The notes under the pieces: model-generated | What the model was told of the DNA's origin: nothing | Databases searched by the model: none | What the model saw: only the letters and a program-made list of their open reading frames with translations | Part shown: positions 22,580 through 32,535 of the stretch, piece by piece | Position numbering within the stretch: position 1 is the first letter of the stretch | Layout of the letters: every line of letters begins with the position of its first letter | DNA from: Symsagittifera roscoffensis | Taxonomy: Eukaryota > Xenacoelomorpha > Acoela > Convolutidae | NCBI RefSeq assembly: GCF_963678635.1 | Contig: NC_087071.1 | Coordinates: 8,355,842 to 8,419,841, forward strand | Direction of reading: 5' to 3' | Length of the DNA: 64,000 bases | Program-made: the position numbers and the translations under genes

Positions 22580-23127
22580 TACAAAATGTCACAAAACTAT
22601 TTTGATGCCATGTTTGCGAAAATTCAAGTAAGTAAACTAATGTTTGAATTATGGTGCTGCTTATCTTTACCCAGATTACAGATGAAAAGAATTCTAAAAT
22701 GGGCTGATAATTCTCGTTGCAAGTAAGAATTGCTATCCTAAAGCTAAGTACAGATACGTATGAACTGCCATTTGTATGTTTTCACTTTTGCGTAGTTTTA
22801 ATTTTTTAGCTTAGTGATAAAAATTATTATGTCTGGCTGAGACAATTTCGTGAAAAAATTGGTAGTCATTTGGCGGCGACTATCTCAAACAAATGTACTG
22901 CATATATACATGAGAAGAAACCTTGAAGACTATGTAATCAAGTCCATTATTTTCGTTGGAATCAATTTGCCTTCACTCAGATCAGCGAGAAAGAACTAAC
23001 AAGACTACTCGTACATCAGGGCAAAACCCTTCCGGCTGCTGTTTGTCGGTATCGAATGGTTTTAATCAAGTTCAAACTGAAAAATCATAAAAATTGGGCT
23101 ACATCAAACATCAAATGTGAAAATTAG
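22580..23127 (+). CDS. Candidate small multi-exon gene
   Basis: Three splice-like units lie in order. Exon a (22580-22627) follows CAATTTCAG and has ATG at 22586, encoding MSQNYFDAMFAKIQ before a perfect GTAAGT donor, phase 0. Exon c starts after TTTTTTAG (22810) and reads LSDKNYYVWLRQFREKIGS onward to TGA at 22924. Exon d starts after CCTTCACTCAG (22981) and reads ISEKELTRLLVHQGKTLPA onward to TAG at 23125. A joined to c is in frame. How c joins d is unclear. A roughly 50-base intron from 22628 to an ATTACAG or CCCAG acceptor could add a short middle exon. No family recognised. The NYYVWLRQF stretch faintly recalls copia-type Gag. This could be a chance set of splice-like words. Confidence 0.28.
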
Positions 23128-24268
23128 ATTCGTACTGAATTATTAAGACCGATTGGCCGCAATTTAAACTTGAACGATGGCCGAGCGGGGGATAAAATAC
23201 AACACATAAAATCTTTGAGTTACGCTCTCAGCAGCAACCGAACAGGAGCTCTATGAATGACAAATTATTAAATCTGAGTTTTGTTGCCTATGTCCATAAA
23301 AGGGAAAAATAATCGACTATGATCAATTAAAAACGGATTACACAACGTTTCTATAAAAAGCAACAAAACCAATCGCAAATCACATATGATAGAACATTTT
23401 TCTTTGTTATAGATAAAGTCAATGAAACTTCCTTAAAAATATTTTTCCCATTTCATTGAGATGCGAACTTCATCGCACACAAAAAATGTTTGCACGTGTC
23501 AATAAAATTGATTACCTGTCCTTCAATTTCAACTTTTTTCTGCACAACTTTGATTTTTGTTTCTCACTTCATGTTAATAAAGTTTGTTGATTTAAAACAT
23601 TTTCCTTGTAATTTGTTTTTTGTTCAGAAAATTTGCAGAAATCATTAAAGATGTCTTGTGAAGAGATTTGGACGACACAAAACAAAATTCAAGTGGAAAA
23701 AAAATTCTTTCTGACTGAATTTGCATGCTCAATAATTAACTTTGAATGTGTTAAAACAAGAGATAAACATCGTCACTTTATTCCATTTTGTGTCTGATAG
23801 TCACATGGGAATTGATTTTATTGATACAATTTTAGAACACAGAGATCCATTATAATTAAATTTTTTTCCACTTTTCGTAGATGCGGGCACAAGCAAATCT
23901 TCAAGGAGCAAAAAAGCACGTAAACTAGTCCAAAGTTGCTTGGCCAAAATTGCTGTCAACTCTAAAACCCCAAAATTTTACAATAAAAAACTGATGAACG
24001 AAATCTTTATATATTTGAGTTCAGGTCGTCAATATCTGCAATGGGGTATATAAGTTTTTGTCTAAAACTTTTGATTCGATCAGATCACGCTATATATTGA
24101 ACAAAAGTGTCGAGCAAGTGGCTCTTTTTCAAACTTCGAATTTTTTTTAGTGACAATTAAACAAGCAGGCTTATGCAAATTTTCTGAAATTTTTTTTTGT
24201 GACTCGTGCATTGTCGTCAGGATACATAATTTTTCTTATTCTGATAAGAACCTCTCATATCACAAAAC
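23128..24268. other. AT-rich intergenic stretch
   Basis: No gene recognised. Contains an ATAATCGACTATGATCAATTA word near 23308 and a GATGCGAACT...CGCAC...GTGTCAA word (about 23460-23505) resembling one at 2984-3010. Confidence 0.4.
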
Positions 24269-26620
24269 ATGCAGCGGAGAGACTCGTTGAGAGAAGCGAT
24301 TAAGATTCCCAGGCTGAGCACGGGGAGCACGCGGAGGTTTAAGTCGCGGCGTAGCCAATCTTCGTTTGGCAGCATCTCTGACGTTTTTGCTTGTGAAGCA
24401 ACGTGTGAAGGTCATAGTGATCTTTCAGTGAGAGAAATGAAACTAAGAACTGAGATGATTCTAAATGGTGATGAAGGCGAAACGCTGAGGTAGGGGCGGC
24501 GAACGTGACCCCAACTGATCCCTTCGAGGAAGGGGAGCAAACGCAGATCCGACCCGACTGCCACCATCATGATGACTTGGAAGAGCCCGGCGAGGACTTT
24601 GAACGGGACGGAATTGAGAAATCGCAGTGGACTTCGGAGCTTTCCGAGACCAATGCAGGAGAAGAACTGTTGTTCAAAGGGACGTCCAAGTCGGAGACCA
24701 AGAGCAATAGTGAGAGAAAGGAAGAAAAGTCAAGTTCAAGAACAAGAAACAGTTTCAAAACATTGTATGATAAACCCTTGACGTCGCTCCGGACTGATGG
24801 ACTGTCTTCTGGTCCTAAATATCCGGGATTAATGCACTCAGACATGGATTTTACTCCTACACTGAAACAAGAAAAGAATAAGAAAGTGATGTCCAATTCG
24901 CCTTCAAGACCGATATCAAAACGATGGGAGCATCCTCGACATTCGACAGGTTGATGATGTCGATGAGCACAAAGAAGGGTGGTGCATCATCGAGCACCAG
25001 GCTGCAAAAGCAGTTGACGTCATCGTCTATAGGTCTTACCCCAGTGTTGAGAACGGTCAGTGATGTCAATGGCATGTTTACCAACTTAATGACAAGCATT
25101 GAAGAACTACGACAGGACATGACGAAAAAGATCGACCGAGTGGAAGAAGGGGCTCAACAGGGCCATGAGAGGTTAGGAGACGAGCTGGCAGACACGAAAT
25201 CACAAGCAAGAAGCGATCAAGCCCAGTGGATTCGAAACACAGATTAGTGCCTTGCGGAGAGCTTGGATCTACCAACTAATGAGTTAGAAGAAAGGGACAG
25301 TGAGATGACAAGAGAGATCGAGCAACTAATGAACGATCATGACAACACCTATGCTCATACGATGACTAGTTGGAGAAAAAATTGGATGTCAAGGCTGACC
25401 TTATGATGTGGAAGCTTGATGAAATCTTGAACGGCAGCAATCGAGAGAATCATTCCGGTTTAATCGAGGATTCGCTTCAGGCAACTGAAGGATTCAGAAC
25501 CCACAGTCATGCGCAGGCTCGCACGAGATCAAGAACGAGTTATGGGTCTAACCCTGGGCAGCCCCGTCGGGGGCAGGTTGGACGAATCCAATCAGGCCAG
25601 AGGCGGATGCCACATCGGGGTCACGTTTGCCCACCGTGCCACATGTCAGATCAGTACCAGATTTCACCACCGTCTCGCATGACACCACAATGTACGCGTC
25701 AAGGTTTGAGCCATTAAACAGGTCCCTTGAGACGTTTTATACTAAACTCTCGAAGTCTACTGAGAGATGAGAGAGGTCACGAAGGACACTCAAGAAACCG
25801 AAGGCTTATAAGGATTAGTCAGATGGTTGCATTGATACCTGGATTGAGGTCATGAAGTTGCATTTTGAGGGAGAGAACCTCTCCAAGAAACAGGAATGTA
25901 GCGCACTGACAACCAACTTAGAAGGCACAGCCCTAAGCTGTGTGATGACGAAAAGGACAAATGAACGAGACAGTGATGAGTCCGTCAAAGAAATGATGAG
26001 TCCATTAACAAGTTTCTGGACGAGCTTGAACTGCTCATAAGGAGAAGTAATCCTGAAGAAAGAGTCTCAGATCGGAATTTGAGAATAGCTTCGAAGTTCA
26101 TGGACGGAATAAAGATTGATGAACTGAAAACCATGTTGGCCACCCACTTTACCATGTCAGCAGGCTTTCTACCCACACCCGATTACTTACGCATAAAATC
26201 GCGTGAATACTTGCTCATATAGCCAAGGGCGCAAAATGGTTACAGTAATTACGGCAACTACAGTGGGATGAACACTGGCACAAACTCTAGATGAAATAAG
26301 CCTCGTGATGTCATGGATAAAAGGAGGTCATGAGCTAATTGTGGTTCGCTGGACCATCACGTTTCAGCATATTCCTCTCATAAACAAAACATGCAAGCGA
26401 TTGCCTACTTTTTTGACGAGTTTGACGCAGCCGACGCGGACCACGAAGAAAAGGTGAGAGGGTTCATAATGAAGTATGGACCGGGATGATTTGTTTTGCA
26501 ATCTGGAAGGACATTTCACATCGAACTGCCCTCAGTTTTGGGTTGCAGTGGCAGACGCGAAGCATCCCCGCCATGAAGAGTGACTTTCAGGAGTCAAGGC
26601 TAGTCGAGCACGCCTAATGA
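24269..26620 (+). pseudogene. gag: Fragment C gag remnant
   Basis: N-terminal pieces (24269-24493, 24505-24954, 24924-25247) are Ser/Arg/Glu-rich with a coiled-coil-like stretch, as in element D. The capsid-like core is clear: FEPLNRSLETFYTKLS (about 25705-25755), then CIDTWIEVMKLHFEGENLSK and ECSALTTNLEGTALSCVM (25820-25950). These match FEPLNRSLETFLTRLS and TSNLEGTALNCVM in element D. A degraded zinc knuckle (SCANCGSLDHHVSA with Ala-Tyr replacing the last Cys) is readable at about 26332-26375. The product would be a Gag precursor if intact. Confidence 0.75.
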
Positions 26621-27546
26621 ACGAAGCTGAGTCGCGGAAGAGAGAAGTGACACGAGGCACATTCACTACGAAGAAAATGAAAACCTTGCCAGATGACGCA
26701 ATTGCCTCCAGCCCGGAGGCTGAGTCCGCTAGTGCGCTCAAGATAGATCATGGCCTAGCGGCTCGGATTGCACTACAGAATGTACAACAATAATTAGCAA
26801 CGAAAGAAATTGAACAAAGAGTGAGGTCTGAACTGGAGAACACAGAGCTGCGCGAGAAACTTGACATCCTAGAGAAAACAGTGAAAGAAGAGGGCAACCA
26901 GGAACCCAAGAAAAGGGTTCTGAAGTTGAACGTCATCTCAGGGAAGATCTTCGGCATGATAAGAGAAGAGAGCAAAATAAAGTCAGTCATATCGGTTGAA
27001 GATTATCAGGTAGTGAAGAACTTGAGTGAACCGTCCGAGATCACGCTAGTACACCTGAACATCATGCAGATTATTTGAGAGAAAAGATCCGAAGTTGGAT
27101 TCTAGGGCCTTGAGAGCGTTACTCTAAACAGGTGGGCCGAGACTGATGAGAGTAGATGGACATGATTTAGAAGTATATGGCCCATACCCGATTCTGATGA
27201 CAGCGGATGACAAATACATTTACAAGAAAGCGCACGTGACCAACGCAAGTGACCAAGTAGGCAGGATCTACATCGGTCGAAAAGAGCTTAAGGTTCGACG
27301 AATTGGACAAAATGCCATGCTTGAACAAGGTGCGGTCCACATAGGCTGTGAAGCCGATCTAGCAGCGCACGCACTGGATGTTCAGGGCAGACAATTCTCC
27401 GTGAAATGTTTGCTTGACAATGGAGCAGTGGTCAGTGTCATGCCCATAAGCACCTGGACTGAGTTGGGCTATGATAGGTCGGATCTGATACCGACTAATA
27501 TCAGACAGGCAGTGGCCAATCATGGCGCAATCTATGTGGCAGGGTT
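26621..27546 (+). pseudogene. pro: Fragment C protease remnant
   Basis: Frames 26821-27078 and 27146-27643 align with the element D protease region. VYGPYPILMTADDKYIYKKA, ELKVRRIGQNAML and the active-site stretch CLLDNGAVVSVMPISTW match CLLDTGAAVSVMSIKTW-like sequence in D. The catalytic D-T-G reads D-N-G here. Homology stops at GAIYVAGLP (about 27546), and the next bases belong to a LINE. Confidence 0.75.
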
Positions 27547-28757
27547 GCCCCAAAATGAAATTAAAAACAAAAGAAGATCTCCTCATTTTAGGATCTCCAA
27601 TTGGCGAACTTTGCCAAAAAGAATTGCTCGACGAAAAAATTAGGGAGCTTGAAAAAATATCGGATGTCATTGACAAACTAGACGCCCATTATGGTTTTTA
27701 CCTCCTGAAAAATTGCCTAAGCATGCCAAAACTCCTATATGTTTTGCGTACGAGCCCTTGTTTTTTGCAAAATGATTTTTTGGAAGGCTACGATAAATTA
27801 CTAAGAAATTCGTTATGCAAGGTCACTAACGTGAAAATGGATGAAAAACAGTTTTTACAAGCAGTTCTCCCGGCAGCCAAAGGTGGCTTGGGCGTTTCTT
27901 CCTCTCGTCTACTCGCTTCGCCCGCTTTCTTAGCCTCAGCAGTAGGCGCATAGGATGCCTTGAGCGAAATCTTTGGTTTGGAGTTTGTGGATGGAACCTA
28001 TGATGATGCGCTTAAACGGTGGTTTGACCTTGGAAAACTTGAAATGGCTCCGGAAAATGAAATCCAAAAAAATTGGACAGAGCCAATTGTTGACAGCGAA
28101 ATTGCAGACTTGATTTTACGACTCGAACCAACGGACGTAAAAAGGTTCAACGCGTTCTAAGGTAGATTTGGCTCCCAATGGATGAACGTCATCCCGTGCA
28201 AAAATTTCAGGTTAAAACGGTCGAACCAACATTTCAGAATTGCGATAGGACTTCGATTAGGATCAAAAATCTGCGAACGGCATAAATGCGTGTGCGGAAA
28301 AGACGTTACCGAGGATGGTTGGCATGGTCTTTCTTGCCTCAAAAGTGCAGGTAGATTCTCTAGGCATTCAAACCTGAATGCCCTTATAAAGCAGAGTCTA
28401 TCATCTACTCACATTCCGTCTGTTTTAGAACCACGACACCTCTACAGGACCGATCAGAAGCGACCAGACGGTTTGACGCTCGTTCCATGGGCTGATGGTA
28501 AGCAGCTCTTGTGAGATGTAACGGTAGTAGACTCCTTAGCTCCTTGTAGATTTAATGCCGGGTCTGTTTGTAACCCTGGTACGGCTGCCGCTGAAGCGGA
28601 AGAGCGAAAAATTGACAAGTATAAAGATCTTGTAAATGATGGATATCTTTTTCAACCGCTAGCTTTTGAAATTCAGGGAGAAGTTTTTTTGAGCAAGCTT
28701 TGTAAGCACCTAAGCATATGCACTGAGGAACGCAGAGCAGGCAGCTTTTTAAAACAG
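27547..28757 (+). mobile_element. LINE 3' fragment: RT tail, zinc knuckle and restriction-like endonuclease
   Basis: One frame with three in-frame stops (27951, 28158, 28512) runs through to the D element LTR. It starts with an RT palm/thumb end (LLILGSPIGE, then LLYVLRTSPCF and FLQAVLPAAKGGLGVSSSRL). A CCHC-type knuckle follows (CVCGKDVTEDGWHGLSC, about 28298-28345). Then comes a PD-(D/E)xK-type endonuclease signature (RPDGLTLVPWADGK, then DVTVVD, and AAAEAEERKIDKY). That order is established for early-branching non-LTR elements (R2/NeSL/CRE-like) with a C-terminal restriction-like endonuclease, which nicks target DNA. The 5' part is missing and the 3' end is cut by element D. Confidence 0.8.
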
Positions 28758-29675
28758 TGTGACATTCGACCAGCATGGACCAAAATGCAGACAAAACAAT
28801 TTCGAGGTTTTAGCAGCGAACCTTCCGAATTGGCGATTTTGAAGGAATAGGAGCGTTATTGGAACGATTAGTCAAACGGAGAAGGTCAAGATATTCTGGT
28901 ATTTTGAAATTTTAAAAAATCGAAGTATGACGTCATATTTCTGAGAAACGTCGGAGGAGCCATTTTGGCAGAAAACCGAAAGAAAAACAAAACAACATTA
29001 GTTGCGATAGCGTGAACAGCAAGAATTGTGCTTGAAAAACAACGAAGAATTACAGAAGTAGCAGAGACCATTCCGAGTTGCAACTATTGTGTCGCTACAA
29101 TAGTTGCAAGGCCGTTGCGAACAACGGTGGAGGGTGGAAAACCAGCCTTCCGGAATGAGAATAAGGGCCTTATTTCCCCGGATTCAGGAATCCGGAGGGG
29201 TCTCGGGACTGAAACTTTTATTAACTTATATAATTTTTTAGCTTCCCTGTCATGTCCTGATTTGAATTTAATTAACATCTGAATTCATTTTGCGAAGATG
29301 AGAAGCTAGGAGTTGGGGGAAAGGGTTCATCCATCTTCGATGGAGATGATGATTTTTATCTACTGAACAAAAACAATAATAATTCAATAATTCAAAGTAG
29401 TGGTAGTCCTGATTTTATGAGTGACCTCGTGGTCTGGGGATACTGAGACCCAGCCATGACCTCACTATTTCTGCATGTAATCTAGTTAATTTGAGTGTTT
29501 TGACCGAAGCCGAAAGCCGTAACGTTTTTGTCGACCCGATGTTAGAAAGACCACCGAAAGTACTGGCTTGGTAGAGACGGTGAAAAGCATGTTAAGTTCT
29601 GTTTAGACGTTAGCCAGTCGTCTTAGGACTTAGTTTTATTTTCCGTCGATATGTATCTTCCGGGCGAATGTTACA
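28758..29675 (+). repeat. 5' LTR of element D
   Basis: Starts TGTGACATTCG and ends CGAATGTTACA, an 11-base imperfect terminal inverted repeat. The start aligns with 52605 and 53138. The end is confirmed by the inverted piece starting at 53717. It contains a TGACGTCA palindrome (28928-28935), CCTTCCGGAATG...AATCCGGAGGGGT (about 29141-29201) and a TATATAA box (about 29227). Confidence 0.85.
28928..28935. promoter_or_regulatory. CRE/ATF-type palindrome in the element D LTR
   Basis: TGACGTCA, the consensus for CREB/ATF factors, is preserved in the 3' LTR at 52775-52782. The diverged LTR copy has TTACGTAA at about 53310. Function is inferred from sequence only. Confidence 0.4.
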
Positions 29676-29687
29676 TAGATGTTTTTA

Positions 29688-29702
29688 TGGCGCTCCTGGG
29701 TG
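29688..29702 (+). other. Candidate primer-binding site of element D
   Basis: TGGCGCTCCTGGGTG lies 12 bases after the LTR. A TGG start fits a tRNA CCA end, but the gap is larger than usual, so this is tentative. No tRNA is assigned. Confidence 0.35.
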
Positions 29703-32535
29703 TTATTTTTTTTAACATCATGACCGGCAAAACCGTTAACGAGCACTCCGCGCCGAGCGGATGCTCACATTAACGCCCTTAATAGGCCTAAACCGCCGGG
29801 GTGGAAGGGTAGTTCGGAACGCGGAAGCCTTCCGGATTACCTTGAATAGCTTTTTAACCTAGTTAAGACCGAAAATTCACGAACCAGGAAGGGTGGGGAT
29901 TTGCGGTCCCGTCGTTCCCTGAGAGGTTTGTCACCAAAAACACTTAAAGATCTTAAAGATATATACAAAATCAAACAAAAAGTAGTATAGTACCCAAGAG
30001 AAACAAAAAAAAAAAACAAAAAAAAATAACCGAAAAAACCAAAACAGTAAAAAAGTAAAAAATCAGTAGAAATCATCCCCCCAGACAAGATGTGATCCGA
30101 CCCTCCCGTTTGTTGTTGATAGATATATTGTTGTTACAGGCATTTAAATCAGTCAGGATCGTTACGATCAATTATGTAGCCCGTTTGTGAGGCTTGTACT
30201 GAAGGGTTATTTGAGCATTTAAGCACGTTAATGATAAATTGCGCTCAATCCGGAAGGGTCTTGGGAGAAGACTGATCCGGCAAGCAGTACAAGGAGCATC
30301 AAGAAGGGGCTCAACGACAACAACAATCGACTGTTGGGTATCGTTAACAAGTTTTGTATCCCTTTTGGTACAAAAAGTAAGATAGTAATCTGTGCGCGGC
30401 TCGACAGTGCTGCACTGTAGTGATCCTTCACCGAACTGCGAATATCCGAGTTAAGCACCTTAATTCGGATATTAAACAAACCCGGAGGGTTATAGTATTA
30501 CTAATATTTTTACTTATATAGCCTATATTAATACTCCTATATCGTTTTTCAGTGAAAAACACAGAAAGCAGACCGGTTTTTAGGGTCAAAATAGCGATAT
30601 TTTGATTCCCCCACAAGTCGCGATTTTTGAGATATCGGTATTTTTTGAAGAGGAAAAAAGCGCTAAAGTAGTGTGTTACATCGTAACTGCACTACCATAA
30701 TAGATAGAAACGGTTAAGTTTAGTTCGGAAGTGTTTGGAACTATTTTGGGACCAAAAACCGAATTTTCGCGATTTTTGAGAAAACGGAACACTATAAAAT
30801 CAGAAAGTTTTTTGAAATTTTTGAGTTAGGACAGTAGAAATAGTTGTTCGGACAACTTCCACTAGTGAATCTACAGGTTTTAAGACCCTTTCCCCGAAAG
30901 CCTTCCGGATTACAGAGAAATCGAACTTAACGTGTTTGATTCAGTGGATTCATCAATCCGGAGGGGTCCAAATAGCAAGGTTTTTCGCAAATTTTTTCAA
31001 CTAAAGCGCTTTAGATCGAGTTTTTTGCATTAAACTAGAAGAGTAGAAGCCTTCTGAGCCCGGGTCAATAATTTTTAGGTCGAAAGGAACAGAATTGCGG
31101 AAAAAGTTAGGCGGAACCTATAAGAGACAAATTTTTTTGACTTTAGAAAAAAGACATGTTGGTTAATAACTTTGGAACTACTGGGCATATCCAGTTTATC
31201 TTGGTACCAATAGATCAGAAATTAGCTGAGCTTACTGATAGGGACAAAAGTTTTTCGAAAAAGTAAGCGTGAAAAGTTTTTGAGATTGTTTTTAGCAAAT
31301 TCACCAACTTGGGAGGGTAGACCCTTCACGTTTTAAAATTTTTTTTTAGAAAAGCCCTTACACCCCTACCAAAAAGTAATAGCGGTTGAATTTAGGCTGT
31401 TCTAGACGAAAAAGGAAGGCTTAAGGCACAAGAAAACCTTAATCGAAACGAAGTTAGGCTAGCGATAAGACCCTTCACCGTTAGCGTGAATTGTCAAATA
31501 AGAGGCTTAACTTCAATCCGGAAGGGTCTAGAAAAGCATTACATACCCTTCCTAGTTAATTGAAAAAGCAAAATGGCATCGGAGAACGTATCCGGAGGGG
31601 TATAGGTTGAAAGAGGGAAATATCCGAAAAGCTACTTTTACAAACCAGAGGGCTCCCAATCCGGAGGGGTCAAAAATTTTTTTCAAATTAGGAGGGGTAC
31701 GAATCCGGAGGGGTCTTATATTTGCTATTTCGGAGGGGTCCCAATCCGGAGGGGTCTTATATTTACTAACTCAGAGGGGTCCCAATCGGGAGGGGTCTAA
31801 ATTTTGTTAGTCCGGAAGGGCCCTATTTTTTTCCAATCCGGAGGGGTATTTTTTTATTAAAGGACTTAGGTAAACGGAAGAAAGACTAAAGTGAGAGGTA
31901 TTAGGTTATTAGCCTACAGGCTAGGAATCAGTGACTGCACTGGTAGATTGCCTTTCAATAAAAACCAGACCAAAACAAAACAGGTCCGATCTCGGATATT
32001 CGCGACACTAAGTCTAAACTAAAAAGAGCGTAATTCATTGGTGTGGATTGAAACCCAATACATTTTTGTGAAAAGTGACTGCCCGGAGGATTGTAGTAGG
32101 TCTAGCTTGGCCAGTCCGAAGGCAGATAGGTAACACAGTACTCGGTGGGTGCAAGAGACGCCCACTTGAGAAAATTACTGCCTTCAAGGTTTTGTCTGTT
32201 TGGTGCAGCACCGAGCAGGGAAAGCTTTTTCTTTAAAAAAAAAACAAGTTCGCCTATTGTACTGCGACCGACTAAAAGTACAATACACATACGTGTGTTT
32301 TATAGAAGTATTCATATTCTGTCATTACATATATTTATTTTGTTTTTGATTTTAAATCAACATAATATGTGCTTGATTGGGTAGTGAGTTTACTATCTCT
32401 TAAATTGACTGATATCATCATATTGTGCTAGTTCTCGACCGATAACCGGTTAGTGTGAGTAAATCATTTACAAACTGTGCTCTGATAACATACAGGGATT
32501 CGTGGTCACTATTTTATAGAATCTTGTGAAGTTTA
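29703..32535 (+). repeat. Element D leader with dispersed AATCCGGAGGGGT motif array
   Basis: About 2.8 kb with no long coding frame between LTR and gag. It carries a recurrent word TCCGGARGGGT: 30249, 30483, 30957, 31516, 31591, then a dense cluster at 31659-31850 with about ten copies, some degenerate. Inverted versions (CCTTCCGGATTA) occur at about 29828 and 30901 and could pair with the direct ones in RNA. The same motif sits in the LTRs. Likely a structured untranslated RNA region; role unknown. Confidence 0.6.

Larger units (their letters stand above)
24269..27546 (+). mobile_element. Fragment C: gag-protease remnant of a relative of element D
   Basis: About 3.3 kb of GC-richer sequence aligning in order with gag and protease of element D (about 32700-36170). 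It has no LTR and no RT. It ends abruptly at about 27546, where LINE sequence begins. Stops and frame changes are numerous, so it is an older, truncated relative. Confidence 0.75.

Noticed and set aside
29028-29282. 84-codon frame repeated almost exactly at 52876-53130
   Set aside because: Both copies lie inside LTRs at equal positions. Repetition reflects the LTR pair, not a gene family, and the diverged LTR copy does not keep the frame.
31607-31810. Plus-strand frame with repeated RRG-like words
   Set aside because: It is a translation of the TCCGGAGGGGT motif array in the element D leader. The array is not kept in one frame outside this stretch.
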